Shown: positions 36,890 to 48,369, counted from the first letter of the stretch. The stretch: DNA of 64,000 nucleotides from Pseudoscardovia radai (GCF_002259605.1 NZ_MWWR01000017.1:1-64000), one strand, 5' to 3'. Notes: generated from the letters alone by a model not told the origin. Numbers and translations: made by a program.

Positions 36890-37027
36890 TTCCGTTTTTT
36901 CCTGGTGTCTGTGGCTTATATAACCTGCGTGTCGTGCCCGCGCATCCATGGGTGAGCCGGACGAATGTCCGGACGGCCCCGTCCGACGGGACGCGGGTCG
37001 GAAGTGTTGAAGGACAAAGGACAGAGG

Positions 37028-37043
37028 AAGGATACGTATCCTT
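37028..37043 (+). promoter_or_regulatory. 16-bp perfect palindrome covering the ribosome-binding site
   Basis: AAGGATACGTATCCTT ends directly before the ATG at 37044. It contains the only Shine-Dalgarno-like sequence (AAGGA), so a hairpin or a bound protein could shut translation. Confidence 0.55.
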
Positions 37044-38732
37044 ATGGCACTATTCACCAGAGCACGACACAAGGAAGGAAAGGCCGGGCACCCCAGGGCG
37101 CGCAAGGCCGTGGCCATCGTGGCCGCGCTTGCCACCCTGAGTGGTGGCGCGGCGGCCGTGTGGGCCGACGACAGTCAGCCGACGGAGTGGCATGGCGGCA
37201 GCGGCCGTTCGCTCGGCGTTGCCAGCCCGTCCGGCCCGAGCTGGCCGGCGGACATTGCGTGGATTTACGGGGACAGCGGCACGACGAGCGACCCGATTGC
37301 GGGTGCGTTCGGCCCTGCCGCGGACAACCCGTACGGCGAGCGGAACCCGAGCGTCCTCGCCTTGAAGAACCTCGGCATCACCGTCGGTAACGACGGCAGT
37401 GGCGTCGGCGGCGAGTACGACGGGTATGCGAAGATCCAGGCCGCGCAGGCCGATGCGAACCAGAAGTGCGTGGAACGCTTCAAGCCCGCGTATGACGGGG
37501 AGCAGGCCCAGTGCCGTATCGTCGCCGTCGGCGTCATCTACGCGCCCACCAGTCCCTATGGCAACGACCGTTTCAACGGGTCCGGCCACGGCGACCTCGA
37601 GGGCAGCGACCAGGCGGCCCGCAACTGGTGGACCGGCGTCTGGAACGCCGGCGTCCAACCCTATACCTACACGCACGGTAACCATCATTATCGGACAACT
37701 GATAAGTCGACGGTGTCGAGCAATTCGGTGGATGACTTGATGAAAGCGCAGCTGGAGAATAACCCGAAGTACGTGAGCGCTATCGTGATCGCCCTGGACC
37801 AGCACACGCCGCAGCCGCCGACGTATGATCTGACGGCGCGGACGGTGTCGTCACGTCAGGGCGTGGTGAAGGCCGGTGGCACGCAGGCGGTGCATGACCT
37901 GGTCGAGTCGCATTGCGCGTCCGCCTCCTGCGCGTCGGATCAGACGCTGACCGCGACGAGCACCCTGCACTGGAAGGCCTTCGACGGCCAGACCTACACC
38001 CTCAACGGGCAGGCCGGCCGGGCCGCGGCCGAATCACAGAAGTCGAGCACGGTGCCCGTGCCCGCTGCGGGCACTCCCGGCGGGCAGGCGGTCCTGCCCG
38101 ACTTCACGCCGTCCGATCTCGGCATGCCGATGTGGCTGCCGGGCAACTACTGGTTCGATTTCGACTACGCCAAGCAGTCCAACCTCGCCCACCCCGTCCA
38201 TGTGGACGGCCAGCCGGACGCGGCGGAATCGTGGAAGGCCCTGCTCGACCTGACCATCAGCACGGATGGCAGCGCGAACACGGGCGACATGACCGGCGAC
38301 GGGAAGGATTCGGACGACACGGTCACGGACCTCGTCACCCTCTCCTGCGGTGACTCGTGGTGCCCGGACAACCAGGTGACCGTCCCCAGCGTGACGGTCA
38401 TGCTCCACGACCCGGACGGCAACAGCAACAGCATCGTCAAGGACGTGACCCTCGGCGGCGATGGTCTTCACGATAACCACGGGAACACTGTGATGGCTTG
38501 CGGACATTTTTCGACGATTTTGGGCGCGAAAATCGTGTTTTTGGTCCGAAAGCCATCACATTGTTATGGGGAGGGAGGCGTGGTCTTGTCCACTGGCGTC
38601 TTCCGCCGTCGTGATTGCACACGAGGGTGCACGATTGTGTTCCCTCGGTGGCGGTTAGGGTGCGGGGAGGACGCTTGGGGCGGGGTAATCGTGGTCGAGG
38701 GTGCACGATGGTGCACCTTGGGTGGCGGTTAG
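37044..38732 (+). pseudogene. Secreted surface protein with 3' end lost
   Basis: The protein begins with a signal peptide (basic start, then VAIVAALATLSGGAAAVWA, cleavage before DDSQP). About 450 residues of extracellular sequence follow, with two paired-Cys stretches (ESHCASASCASD and LSCGDSWCPDN). From 38484 the frame runs into the palindromic element (MACGHFSTILGAK) and then through intergenic repeats to a chance stop at 38732. No LPXTG sorting signal or membrane anchor remains. It was probably a wall-anchored adhesin or pilin-like protein. The intact part has no family I can name. It may still be secreted in shortened form. Confidence 0.65.
38484..38565. repeat. Palindromic element, copy 3 (82 bp), interrupting a gene
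   Basis: The arms TGTGATGGCTTGCGGAC and GTCCGAAAGCCATCACA surround ATTTTTCGACGATTTT and AAAATCGTGTTTTTG around GGGCGCG. It differs from copy 2 at only a few bases and shares TTGTTATGGGG beyond the right arm. It lies inside the reading frame of the surface protein, which is lost after it. Confidence 0.87.
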
Positions 38733-38872
38733 GTGGGGTTTGGGTGGCGTTGGCGGGGGTAATGGCTGCCGAGGGTGCACGATGGTGCGCCTTCGAGGGC
38801 GGTTAGTGGGCTAGGAAGGCGGTTGGGGCGGGGTAATCGTGGTCGAGGGTGCACGATGGTGCACCCTCGGTG
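38615..38872. repeat. 74-bp tandem hairpin array (second family), 4 units
   Basis: Cores CGAGGGTGCACGAT-(T/G)GTG-T/CACC start at 38621, 38695, 38769 and 38843, exactly 74 bp apart, joined by GGTGGCGGTTA and GGGGCGGGGTAATCGTGG linkers. No gene is seen between 38733 and 39093. Confidence 0.85.
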
Positions 38873-39093
38873 GTGAGTCGATGGCAACCGATGGTGTTAT
38901 CGCGAGGTTGCGGGGATGGGAAGGTTGCGGAGGGTCGGGGAGGGAGAAAAAGGAAAGGGGCCGATTGCCATCTGGCAATCAGCCCCTGCGTCTATCGTGC
39001 GCTCACATTGCGTCTATCGTGCGCACACCGCAAGCACTCGCCGCGCTCACATCACGCATGCGCACCGCACACTCACCACAACGGAGACTCCGC

Positions 39094-39780
39094 TTACGCG
39101 ACGGCGCCGTCTCCGTCAATCTGGGAGATCACGGCATCGGCGACCTCCTGCATGGTCAGTCGGCGGTCCATCGACGTCTTCTGGATCCAGCGGAACGCCT
39201 CCTGCTCGGTCAGGCCCATATGCTCCATGAGCAGGCCCTTCGCGCGATCCACATGCTTGCGGGACTCCAGGCGGCCCTTGAGGTCCTCCACCTGCTCGCG
39301 CAGCTTCTCGACCTCCTCGTCCGAGCCTTCCGCCTCGGTCTGCGTGGCGGGGATGCCGGACAGGCGGCTGCGCAGGGCGGTCATCTGCTGCCAGCGCTGC
39401 ATGGCCACCTCGATGGTGGGGAAGAGCTTGCCCGGCACGAACGGCTTGACGAGATACGCCATCACGCCCGCGTCCACGGCCTCGGCCACGAGGTCCTTCT
39501 GCGAGAAGGCGGTGAGCATGACGACGGGGGCGATGAACTCCTCGTTGATCTCCCGCGCGGCGGTGATGCCGTCCTTGACGGGCATCTTGATATCCATGAC
39601 GACGACGTCCGGACGCGTCTTCTTGACCAGGTCGACGGCCTCCTGGCCGTTGGCGGCCTCGCCGACGACCTCGTATCCGGCGGACGCGAGGGATTCGACG
39701 ATATCCATCCTGTTGAGGGCCTCGTCCTCGGCCACCACGACGCGCGGTGCATCCTTCTTTTCCTCTTCAGCGGCGCTCAT
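39094..39780 (-). CDS. ANTAR-domain response regulator
   Basis: The protein has 228 residues. The receiver domain has the acidic pair in VVVAEDEALNRMD, the phospho-accepting Asp in DVVVMDIKMPV, Thr in VVMLTAFSQ and Lys in YLVKPFVPG. A coiled-coil linker (EEVEKLREQVEDLKGRLESRK) leads to an ANTAR RNA-binding domain (VDRAKGLLMEHMGLTEQEAFRWIQKTSMD). Such proteins, like mycobacterial PdtaR, bind paired hairpins in mRNA and prevent termination. AGGAGGATCA lies before the ATG. No partner kinase is nearby, and the target RNAs are unknown. Confidence 0.93.
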   Translation of the reverse strand: MSAAEEEKKDAPRVVVAEDEALNRMDIVESLASAGYEVVGEAANGQEAVDLVKKTRPDVVVMDIKMPVKDGITAAREINEEFIAPVVMLTAFSQKDLVAEAVDAGVMAYLVKPFVPGKLFPTIEVAMQRWQQMTALRSRLSGIPATQTEAEGSDEEVEKLREQVEDLKGRLESRKHVDRAKGLLMEHMGLTEQEAFRWIQKTSMDRRLTMQEVADAVISQIDGDGAVA

Positions 39781-40190
39781 TGATCCTCCTCGGTCTGTCG
39801 CAGGTCCTGCACGGCATCGGGCGCCCTCATGGACCCCTTCTTTGGATCTCATTGTGCGGACGTCTTGTCGGATTCGTGCGGATAACGCTGTGAACCGGAC
39901 GGTAACGGCTTCGCCCCGTCCCGATGCTTTCAATCCTGTTGCGATGATAGCACCCGCCCTGCCTCGACATCCGGCAGTGTCTGTAACTCCTCGCGTCGGG
40001 CATGGGAATGGCATACGATGTGGCCGCGGCCTCGGCGTGTCACGGCGTGTCACGCGGCGCGGCCACACGCCGGCGCGCGGTGCGGATAGGTGCGGATATG
40101 ATGGCGGCAGGCATTCCGCCGGCGCCGCGCCGGACGGATGCGGGACGCAGACTGTGTATGCAGGCGACAGGCATGGGATCGGGAGGTCAG

Positions 40191-43100
40191 ATGGCGCTGG
40201 ATAACAAGACGGTACGGCCAAAGGGCGCGCCGCGGGGCAAGGGCGGCAGGAACGACGATGGCGCCGCCGTGCAGGCCGTGAAGACCGTGCGGGCCGTGAA
40301 GACAGGGAATTCCAACGATTCCGCCGCGTCGCGCCGACGGCTGCTCGTTATCGACGGCCATTCGCTGGCCTTCCGCGCGTACTTCGCCCTGCCCGTGGAG
40401 GGCTTCACGTCGTCATGGGGCCAGCCGACGAACGCCATCTACGGCTTCGCGCGCATGCTGTCGAATGTGGTGCGAGACGAGAAGCCCACGCATATCGGCG
40501 TGGCCTTCGACATGAAGGGCGGCACCTTCCGCCAGAAGATGCTCCCGCAGTACAAGGGCACGCGCGACGCGGCCCCCGAGGAGCTGCTCAGCCAGCTGCC
40601 GTTGATCCAGAAGATGCTCGACGCGTTCTCGATCCGCTGGATCGAGAAACCCGGCTATGAGGGCGACGACATCATCGGCACGCTTGCGCAGATGGGCGAG
40701 GACGCGGGCTGCGACACGCTCGTCCTCTCCGGCGACCGCGACGCCTTCCAGCTCATCGACGACTCCGTCACCGTGCTCTACCCGGGCCACCATTTCCGCG
40801 ACCTCAAGCACATGACGCCCCAGGAGGTGCTCGCCAAATACAAGGTCACGCCGCAGCAGTACCCGGACCTCGCGGCCATGCGCGGCGAGCAGGCCGACAA
40901 CATCCCCGGCGTGCCCGGCGTGGGCGACGGCTACGCCGCCAAGTGGATCAACCAGTACGGCGGCCTCGAGCAGATCATCGAGCACGCCGACGAGATCGGC
41001 GGCAAGAAGGGCGAGGCCCTGCGCGAAAGCATCGACCAGGTGCGCCTGAACCGCAAGGTCAACGCGTTGGTGCGCGACCTCGACCTGCCCGTGACGGTGG
41101 ACGACCTCGCCATCGTGCCCCCGGACCGCCAGGCGGTGGGCGAGCTGTTCGACCGTCTCGGCTTCAGCGCCCGCACGCGCGACAATTTCCTCAAACCGTT
41201 CCCCGCCGGCGCGCCCGTGAAGAAGGTGACGCTCGACCTGAGCGACCTCGGAGGCGGTGAGAGCGACGCGCCGTCCGTCGACGCGGTGGAGGTGCGCACG
41301 CCGGTTATCGACGATGTTCCCGCCGCGCAGCTGCCGGCATGGCTCGCCAAGCATGGCTCCGCCGCGCTCGCCCCGCGCACTGCGGCACACGGCGATGGTG
41401 CCACCGCGTCGGCCGTGAGCAAATCGGCCGCGAAGAAGCCGGCAGCGAGCAAGTCGGCTGTGAAAAAGTCGGCCGCAAAGCCCGCCGAACCCGCCCCCGT
41501 CTGCGACCCGGACCTCGCCCTGGCCATCGACGACGACGCGGTGTGGGCGCTCGACATCGACGGCGACCCCACGCCCGGCGCCGTCCACACGACCCGCCTG
41601 ACCATCATGGCGCCCGACTCCCATGTGGCGTCGGTGCCGACAGCCGACATCGACGAAGGCACCGCGCGGGCCATCGGAGGGAAAATCGTGGAGCTCTCCG
41701 GCTCCCTCGCGCTGCACGGGTACAAGGAACACCTGCATCTTTTCTCCGCACTCGGCCTCGAATGCCCCGAGCCGTGGATCGACACGAAGCTCGCCGCCTA
41801 CCTCGAATCCGCCGGCTCCAAGCAGGACCTCGAAAGCGTCATCGCCCGCGTGCTGCCCACCGGCGCCCTGCCCGCGCCCGAGGAGCACGCCGCCGAGCCG
41901 CTGTCTTTGTTCGACGACCCCGCCGCCGACGATTCCGCGGCCGTCACAGCCGCCGCGCGCCGCGTCACCGCCATCGTGGCCATTGCGCAGACCCTTGTGC
42001 GCGAGCTCGACGAACGCCGCGAATCCGGCCTTCTGCGCGACATCGAATACCCGGTCTCGCGCATCCTCGCCCGCATGGAGGACACGGGCGCCGCCGTCGA
42101 CCCCGCACGCATGGGCGAACTGTACGATTCCTTCGCCGCCGGGGCCAAGCAGGCCGAAAGCGCCGCATGGGACGCCGCCGGCCGCCAGATCAACCTGCAG
42201 AGTCCCAAGCAGGTGCAGGAGGTGCTGTTCACCGACATGGGCCTGCAGCCCATCGGCCGCACGAAGAAAGGCGGGTTCAAGACCGACAGCGATTCGCTGA
42301 CCGAACTGGCCATCCGCAACGCCTCCGACGAGCGCGCGTCCGGCTTTATCACGGCCCTGCTGCGCTACCGCGAGATCAACAAGCTCAAGCAGTGCGTCGA
42401 AACGCTGCAGAAGGCCGTGAACCCGTCTGACGGGCTCATCCACACCACCTTCGAGCAGGCCGTCACCGCCACGGGCCGCCTGAGCTCGGCCAACCCGAAC
42501 CTGCAGAACATCCCCAACCGCAACAAGGAGGGCCGTGAGATCCGCGGCGCGTTCGTGCCGGCCGACGGCTTCGTGGCGCTGCTGAGCTCCGACTACTCGC
42601 AGGTCGAGCTGCGCATCATGGCGCATCTGTCGGGCGACGAGGCGCTGATCGACGCGTTCCGCTCCGGCCGCGACTTCCACCGCTACGTGGCGAGCCTGGT
42701 GTACCAGGTGCCGGTCGAGCAGATCACGTCCGACCAGCGCAGCCACGTCAAGGCGATGAGCTACGGCCTGGCCTATGGTCTGAGCACCTACGGCCTGGCC
42801 CAGCAGCTGCGCATCTCGCCGGCCGAGGCCGACGTGCTCAAGGGCAAGTATTTCGCCACCTTCGGCAAGGTGCACGACTACCTTGAGTCGCTGGTGGCCG
42901 ACGCGCGCAAGAAAGGCTACACGGAGACGATGTTCGGCCGCCGCCGCTACATCCCCGACCTCAACTCCAAGAGCTGGCAGCGCCGCGACGCCGCCGAACG
43001 CGCCGCGCTCAACGCGCCGATCCAGGGCAGCGCGGCCGACATCATGAAAATCGCCATGATCCGCGTGGACGAGGCGCTGCGCGCCGCGAAGGTGGCGAGC

Positions 43101-43268
43101 CGCGTCATGCTGCAGATCCACGATGAACTCGTGGTGGAGTTGGCGCCGGGCGAGCAGGAGCAGGTCACCGCCCTGGTGAAGGACGCGATGGAGCACGCCG
43201 TGACGCTCAGCGTGCCGCTTGACGTGTCGACGGGCGTGGGCGGCGACTGGCAGCTCGCGGCGCACTGA
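40191..43268 (+). CDS. polA: DNA polymerase I
   Basis: The protein has 1025 residues. The N-terminal 5'-3' nuclease domain (about 50-345) contains LLVIDGHSLAFRAYF and GYEGDDIIGTLA. A Lys/Ala/Ser linker (about 404-437) follows, then a decayed 3'-5' exonuclease domain (about 440-570) in which the first DxE motif reads ALDIDGD and later acidic residues are missing, so proofreading is unlikely. The polymerase domain (about 600-1025) has motif A LLSSDYSQVELR, the O helix RSHVKAMSYGLAYG and motif C MLQIHDELVVE. ATG 40191 is chosen because GGGAGG lies 4 nt before it. The frame is open to 40002 without conserved sequence. Confidence 0.96.
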   Translation: MALDNKTVRPKGAPRGKGGRNDDGAAVQAVKTVRAVKTGNSNDSAASRRRLLVIDGHSLAFRAYFALPVEGFTSSWGQPTNAIYGFARMLSNVVRDEKPTHIGVAFDMKGGTFRQKMLPQYKGTRDAAPEELLSQLPLIQKMLDAFSIRWIEKPGYEGDDIIGTLAQMGEDAGCDTLVLSGDRDAFQLIDDSVTVLYPGHHFRDLKHMTPQEVLAKYKVTPQQYPDLAAMRGEQADNIPGVPGVGDGYAAKWINQYGGLEQIIEHADEIGGKKGEALRESIDQVRLNRKVNALVRDLDLPVTVDDLAIVPPDRQAVGELFDRLGFSARTRDNFLKPFPAGAPVKKVTLDLSDLGGGESDAPSVDAVEVRTPVIDDVPAAQLPAWLAKHGSAALAPRTAAHGDGATASAVSKSAAKKPAASKSAVKKSAAKPAEPAPVCDPDLALAIDDDAVWALDIDGDPTPGAVHTTRLTIMAPDSHVASVPTADIDEGTARAIGGKIVELSGSLALHGYKEHLHLFSALGLECPEPWIDTKLAAYLESAGSKQDLESVIARVLPTGALPAPEEHAAEPLSLFDDPAADDSAAVTAAARRVTAIVAIAQTLVRELDERRESGLLRDIEYPVSRILARMEDTGAAVDPARMGELYDSFAAGAKQAESAAWDAAGRQINLQSPKQVQEVLFTDMGLQPIGRTKKGGFKTDSDSLTELAIRNASDERASGFITALLRYREINKLKQCVETLQKAVNPSDGLIHTTFEQAVTATGRLSSANPNLQNIPNRNKEGREIRGAFVPADGFVALLSSDYSQVELRIMAHLSGDEALIDAFRSGRDFHRYVASLVYQVPVEQITSDQRSHVKAMSYGLAYGLSTYGLAQQLRISPAEADVLKGKYFATFGKVHDYLESLVADARKKGYTETMFGRRRYIPDLNSKSWQRRDAAERAALNAPIQGSAADIMKIAMIRVDEALRAAKVASRVMLQIHDELVVELAPGEQEQVTALVKDAMEHAVTLSVPLDVSTGVGGDWQLAAH

Positions 43269-43284
43269 GGGCGCGGCGTGACAC

Positions 43285-43317
43285 CACGACATATGACACA
43301 TCACGACATATGACACA
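43285..43317. repeat. Two 16-bp direct repeats before the NIF3 gene
   Basis: CACGACATATGACACA occurs at 43285-43300 and 43302-43317, just before the AGGAGG of the next gene. It could be a regulator site or a leader duplication. Confidence 0.7.
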
Positions 43318-43329
43318 GGAGGATTGACG

Positions 43330-44247
43330 ATGACGCAGACGCTGACGCTTAAGCAGGTGACGGACGTGCTGGAGACGCTGTACCCGCTCAAATACGCGGA
43401 GAGCTGGGATGAGCCGGGGCTGATCGTCGGCGGGCTCGACTGGCCGGTGCATCGTATCTACTGCGCCGTCGACCCCACCTACGCCGTCGTGCGCGAGGCG
43501 CTGGACTGGGGCGCCGACCTGCTGTTCACGCACCACCCGCTGTTCTTCCGCTCCGTGCACACGGTGGGCGGCGCGGGTTTCCGCGGCGACATCGTGAATA
43601 TGCTCGTTGGCGCACGATGCGGCCTGTGGGTGGGACATACGAACGCCGACGCGGCCTACCGCGGGCAGGCGCAGTCCGCACTCGACGCCTTCGGCCTCGT
43701 GGACGAGGGCGCCATGGTTCCGATCGACGACCCCGACGCGCGCGGGCCGGTCGGGGAGGGGCGCGTGGGGCATCTGCCCGAGCCCATGACGCTGCGCGAC
43801 TTCGCCGTGCGTGTGAGGGACGCCCTCATTCCCACCGAGCTGGGCGTGCTCGTCGCCGGCGACCTCGACCGGACGGTGAGCCGCGTGGCCGTGCTGCCCG
43901 GCTCCGGAGATTCGCTGATCGACACGGCGCGATCGCTGGGCGTGGACGTGTACGTGACCAGCGACCTGCGCCACCATCCGGTGACCGACGCCTATCAGCA
44001 GGCCGCCTACGAGGCGCGTCTGCGCTCGCAGGGCATCGCGGTCGGCACTCCGGGCGATGCAGCGGCCGGCACGCTTGACTCCACGCCGCGCCCTGCGTTC
44101 ATCAACACGCCGCATTCGGCCATCGAACGCATGCTGTTCCGCTACGCCGTGCCCGACGTGCGCGAGGCGCTGCACGCCCGCTATGGCGCCGACGTCGAGA
44201 TCGCCATGAGCCCGACGAACACCGATCCGTGGACGCTGCGCCTGTAG
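43330..44247 (+). CDS. NIF3-family (GTP cyclohydrolase I type 2-like) protein
   Basis: The protein has 305 residues. The N-terminal part has ESWDEPGLIVG and the metal-binding LLFTHHPLFFRS; GLWVGHTNADAAYRGQ follows. The C-terminal part has VYVTSDLRHHPVTDAYQQA and INTPHSAIERML, giving the His/Asp/Glu ligands for two metals. The exact reaction of the family is not agreed. ATG 43330 follows AGGAGG by 7 nt; the TTG at 43324 lies in frame but is less likely. It is encoded 61 bp after polA in the same direction. Confidence 0.9.
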   Translation: MTQTLTLKQVTDVLETLYPLKYAESWDEPGLIVGGLDWPVHRIYCAVDPTYAVVREALDWGADLLFTHHPLFFRSVHTVGGAGFRGDIVNMLVGARCGLWVGHTNADAAYRGQAQSALDAFGLVDEGAMVPIDDPDARGPVGEGRVGHLPEPMTLRDFAVRVRDALIPTELGVLVAGDLDRTVSRVAVLPGSGDSLIDTARSLGVDVYVTSDLRHHPVTDAYQQAAYEARLRSQGIAVGTPGDAAAGTLDSTPRPAFINTPHSAIERMLFRYAVPDVREALHARYGADVEIAMSPTNTDPWTLRL

Positions 44248-44331
44248 CGCCAAACGCGGGCGAACCCGTTCGGCGCATCCGTCCGGTGTGCCGGGGCGGT
44301 GCAGCCGCAATAGCACCAAACGCGGGCGAAC
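44245..44331. repeat. Two 21-bp direct repeats upstream of glgX
   Basis: TAGC(G/A)CCAAACGCGGGCGAAC lies at 44245-44265 and 44311-44331, 66 bp apart (about six helical turns). The first begins at the NIF3 stop codon. They could be a paired operator for glgX. Confidence 0.65.
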
Positions 44332-44430
44332 GCCACCATGTGGACGTGTTTGTGGACGTCGATTTCCGCCATACGGACGCCTTTCCGGCGTGTTTTGGGC
44401 CGAAAGGAATCGCATGGGGCCACTCCGTGA

Positions 44431-44442
44431 GAGAATGGGGGC
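44431..44442 (+). promoter_or_regulatory. Candidate leaderless -10 element for glgX
   Basis: GAGAAT at 44431-44436 is followed by GGGGGC and the ATG at 44443. The first base departs from TANNNT. Confidence 0.3.
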
Positions 44443-46560
<2,118 letters not shown>

Positions 46561-46601
46561 GGCGTGGGGTAGCCGGGCGCGGACTCGGTACGCGGCATAG
46601 G

Positions 46602-46636
46602 AAACCGGCGGTGGGCGTTGTGCCTGCCGCCGGTTT
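46602..46636. terminator. Bidirectional terminator between glgX and the membrane protein gene
   Basis: AAACCGGCGG (46602-46611) pairs with CCGCCGGTTT (46627-46636) across a 15-nt loop, with T-rich sequence on both strands. The genes on either side converge. Confidence 0.8.
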
Positions 46637-46685
46637 TCGTATGCGTGGGTGGGCGTGCGCTGTGTGAGCTGTGCGCGGGGGAAGA

Positions 46686-48050
46686 TTACGACGATTGCGG
46701 GGTTGCGACCTGCGTTACGTTTCCCTGCGTCACGTTTCCCTGCGTCACGTTTCCTTGTGCGAGTGCGATGATGCGCGTCTGGATGCGGTCGGCCTGCATG
46801 GCGGCGATCTGGCGGGCGAAGACGATCATCCACGCGAACAGCGTCAGGCACGCCAGCGCCTCGACGGCCGTCAGCGTGATCTGCCCGCGCAGCCAGGCGA
46901 GCAACGCCACCGCGTCGGCCACGAGAATGAGGTCGGACACCACGTACACGATGCGTGACATGCGCGGCATCGCCCACGGAAGAAGAACAAGCAGCAGACC
47001 GATCGGCACGCACATGCCGCGCGCGAACACGTTATGCAGCACCGGATGCGGCGTGTAGCGGAAGCAGCCCACGCCGATCAGGCAGACGCCGGTCAGAGAC
47101 AGCAGCACGGCGAGCGTGGCGGTGCGCGCCACGAAATGGGTGGTCTGGTCCGATCCGGACCGCGCCGTGCTGGCTGGGTGCGGCGCATCCGCCGTTCCGG
47201 CGGCCTTCGCCGCATCGGTTTTCGTCACGTCGGCCGCCGTGGCCGCCACGGCCTCGGACGGCGTGACGGAGGGGGAATCGTGTGTTCGCGCCGCGTCTGC
47301 GGCGCCTTCCGTATTTCCAGCGCCTTCCGTGGCATCGGACGGCGCGGAATCGTCGGGAAGCGCCATGTACTGCGACGTGACGAGCTCGAACACGGCGAAA
47401 TACGCCACGATGATGATGCACACGCCTGCGAAGATGAGCGTGGTGTTGAACAGGCGGGCGGCGAAGGTGGTGCGGTCGCCCAGCTGGGAGAAGTTGTTAT
47501 GCCACCACCAGGGGTCGTCGCTGGTCAGCGCGGCCACCGTTACGCCGGAGATGACGAACAGGGGGAGCATGGTGGCGATGGCCTTCGCGCTGAGCGCCGA
47601 GGCCTGGATGAAGCCCAGGTAGGCGGCGACGGCGGCGAAGGAGCCTACGATCAGCGGCGTGAACTGCTCGAACAGCTCGCGACCCAGCGCCACATTCGCG
47701 GCCGACAGCAGCGCGTAGGAGGTGAAGAACGTGGTGGCCGCGAACACCGTCGACAGGGCGGCGGCCTCGATGATGCGGCGGATGACGTTGATGGCGCCTG
47801 GCGCGCGGCGTGCCATGGCATGGGGGAGCGGCGTCGGCGGGGTGCGCGCGTAGCCGATGGCGAACATGACGAACGAGGAGATGGCGATGATGGCGGCGGA
47901 TGCGAGGAACTTACGGCCCGACACAAGCCAGATGGCGGGGGCTTTCGACATATACTCGTTCATGGCCGTGTAGCCGATGGCGAGGCTGATCATCGAGGCG
48001 AGAAGCGCTCCGGTCTCCGATCGCTGATGCGTCCCCATCCGCGTCCTCAT
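46686..48050 (-). CDS. Polytopic membrane protein of unknown function
   Basis: The protein has 454 residues with about ten to eleven hydrophobic segments, first five or six (for example FLASAAIIAISSFVMFAIGY), then a cytoplasmic-looking Ala/Thr/Ser/Asp-rich loop near 245-315, and four or five more. The C-terminus ends in three copies of the five-residue repeat GNVTQ, encoded by perfect or near-perfect 15-bp repeats (about 46706-46755). ATG 48050 is chosen because GGAGG lies 6 nt before it; the frame stays open to 48140. No family is recognised. It converges with glgX and diverges from tRNA-Pro. Confidence 0.7.
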   Translation of the reverse strand: MRTRMGTHQRSETGALLASMISLAIGYTAMNEYMSKAPAIWLVSGRKFLASAAIIAISSFVMFAIGYARTPPTPLPHAMARRAPGAINVIRRIIEAAALSTVFAATTFFTSYALLSAANVALGRELFEQFTPLIVGSFAAVAAYLGFIQASALSAKAIATMLPLFVISGVTVAALTSDDPWWWHNNFSQLGDRTTFAARLFNTTLIFAGVCIIIVAYFAVFELVTSQYMALPDDSAPSDATEGAGNTEGAADAARTHDSPSVTPSEAVAATAADVTKTDAAKAAGTADAPHPASTARSGSDQTTHFVARTATLAVLLSLTGVCLIGVGCFRYTPHPVLHNVFARGMCVPIGLLLVLLPWAMPRMSRIVYVVSDLILVADAVALLAWLRGQITLTAVEALACLTLFAWMIVFARQIAAMQADRIQTRIIALAQGNVTQGNVTQGNVTQVATPQSS

Positions 48051-48168
48051 CTGTGGCCTCCTCCCTGGCTCGGGCTGCGTGCCCCGGGCCGCGTTCATTA
48101 TCCTGTTTTGGCTCGACAGCGCACGATTTTCGGCTATCATGGTTCAGGTGCGCGGCGTGTCCGCGCAT

Positions 48169-48242
48169 CGGGCTGTAGCGCAGCTTGGTAGCGCGCCTGC
48201 TTTGGGAGCAGGATGTCGCGGGTTCGAATCCCGCCAGCCCGA
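48169..48242 (+). tRNA. tRNA-Pro(TGG)
   Basis: The acceptor stem CGGGCTG/CAGCCCG, D stem GCGC/GCGC, anticodon stem CCTGC/GCAGG with loop TTTGGGA (anticodon TGG at 48203-48205), and T arm GCGGG-TTCGAAT-CCCGC all pair fully. The body is 73 nt plus discriminator A; no CCA is encoded. Confidence 0.97.
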
Positions 48243-48369
48243 CGAATGCGTTTCCGGCGGCGGTCGCCGGAACCCGCCCTTTCAAGTGGGGCACCCTTTC
48301 GCGTGGGGACGTTTTTGGGGGGTCTATATTGGTGGAAGCGCGGATCGTCCGCGAAAGACAAGGAATGCG

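Noticed and set aside
40413-43391. Minus-strand open frame of about 990 residues
   Set aside because: Antisense of polA; no conserved domain.
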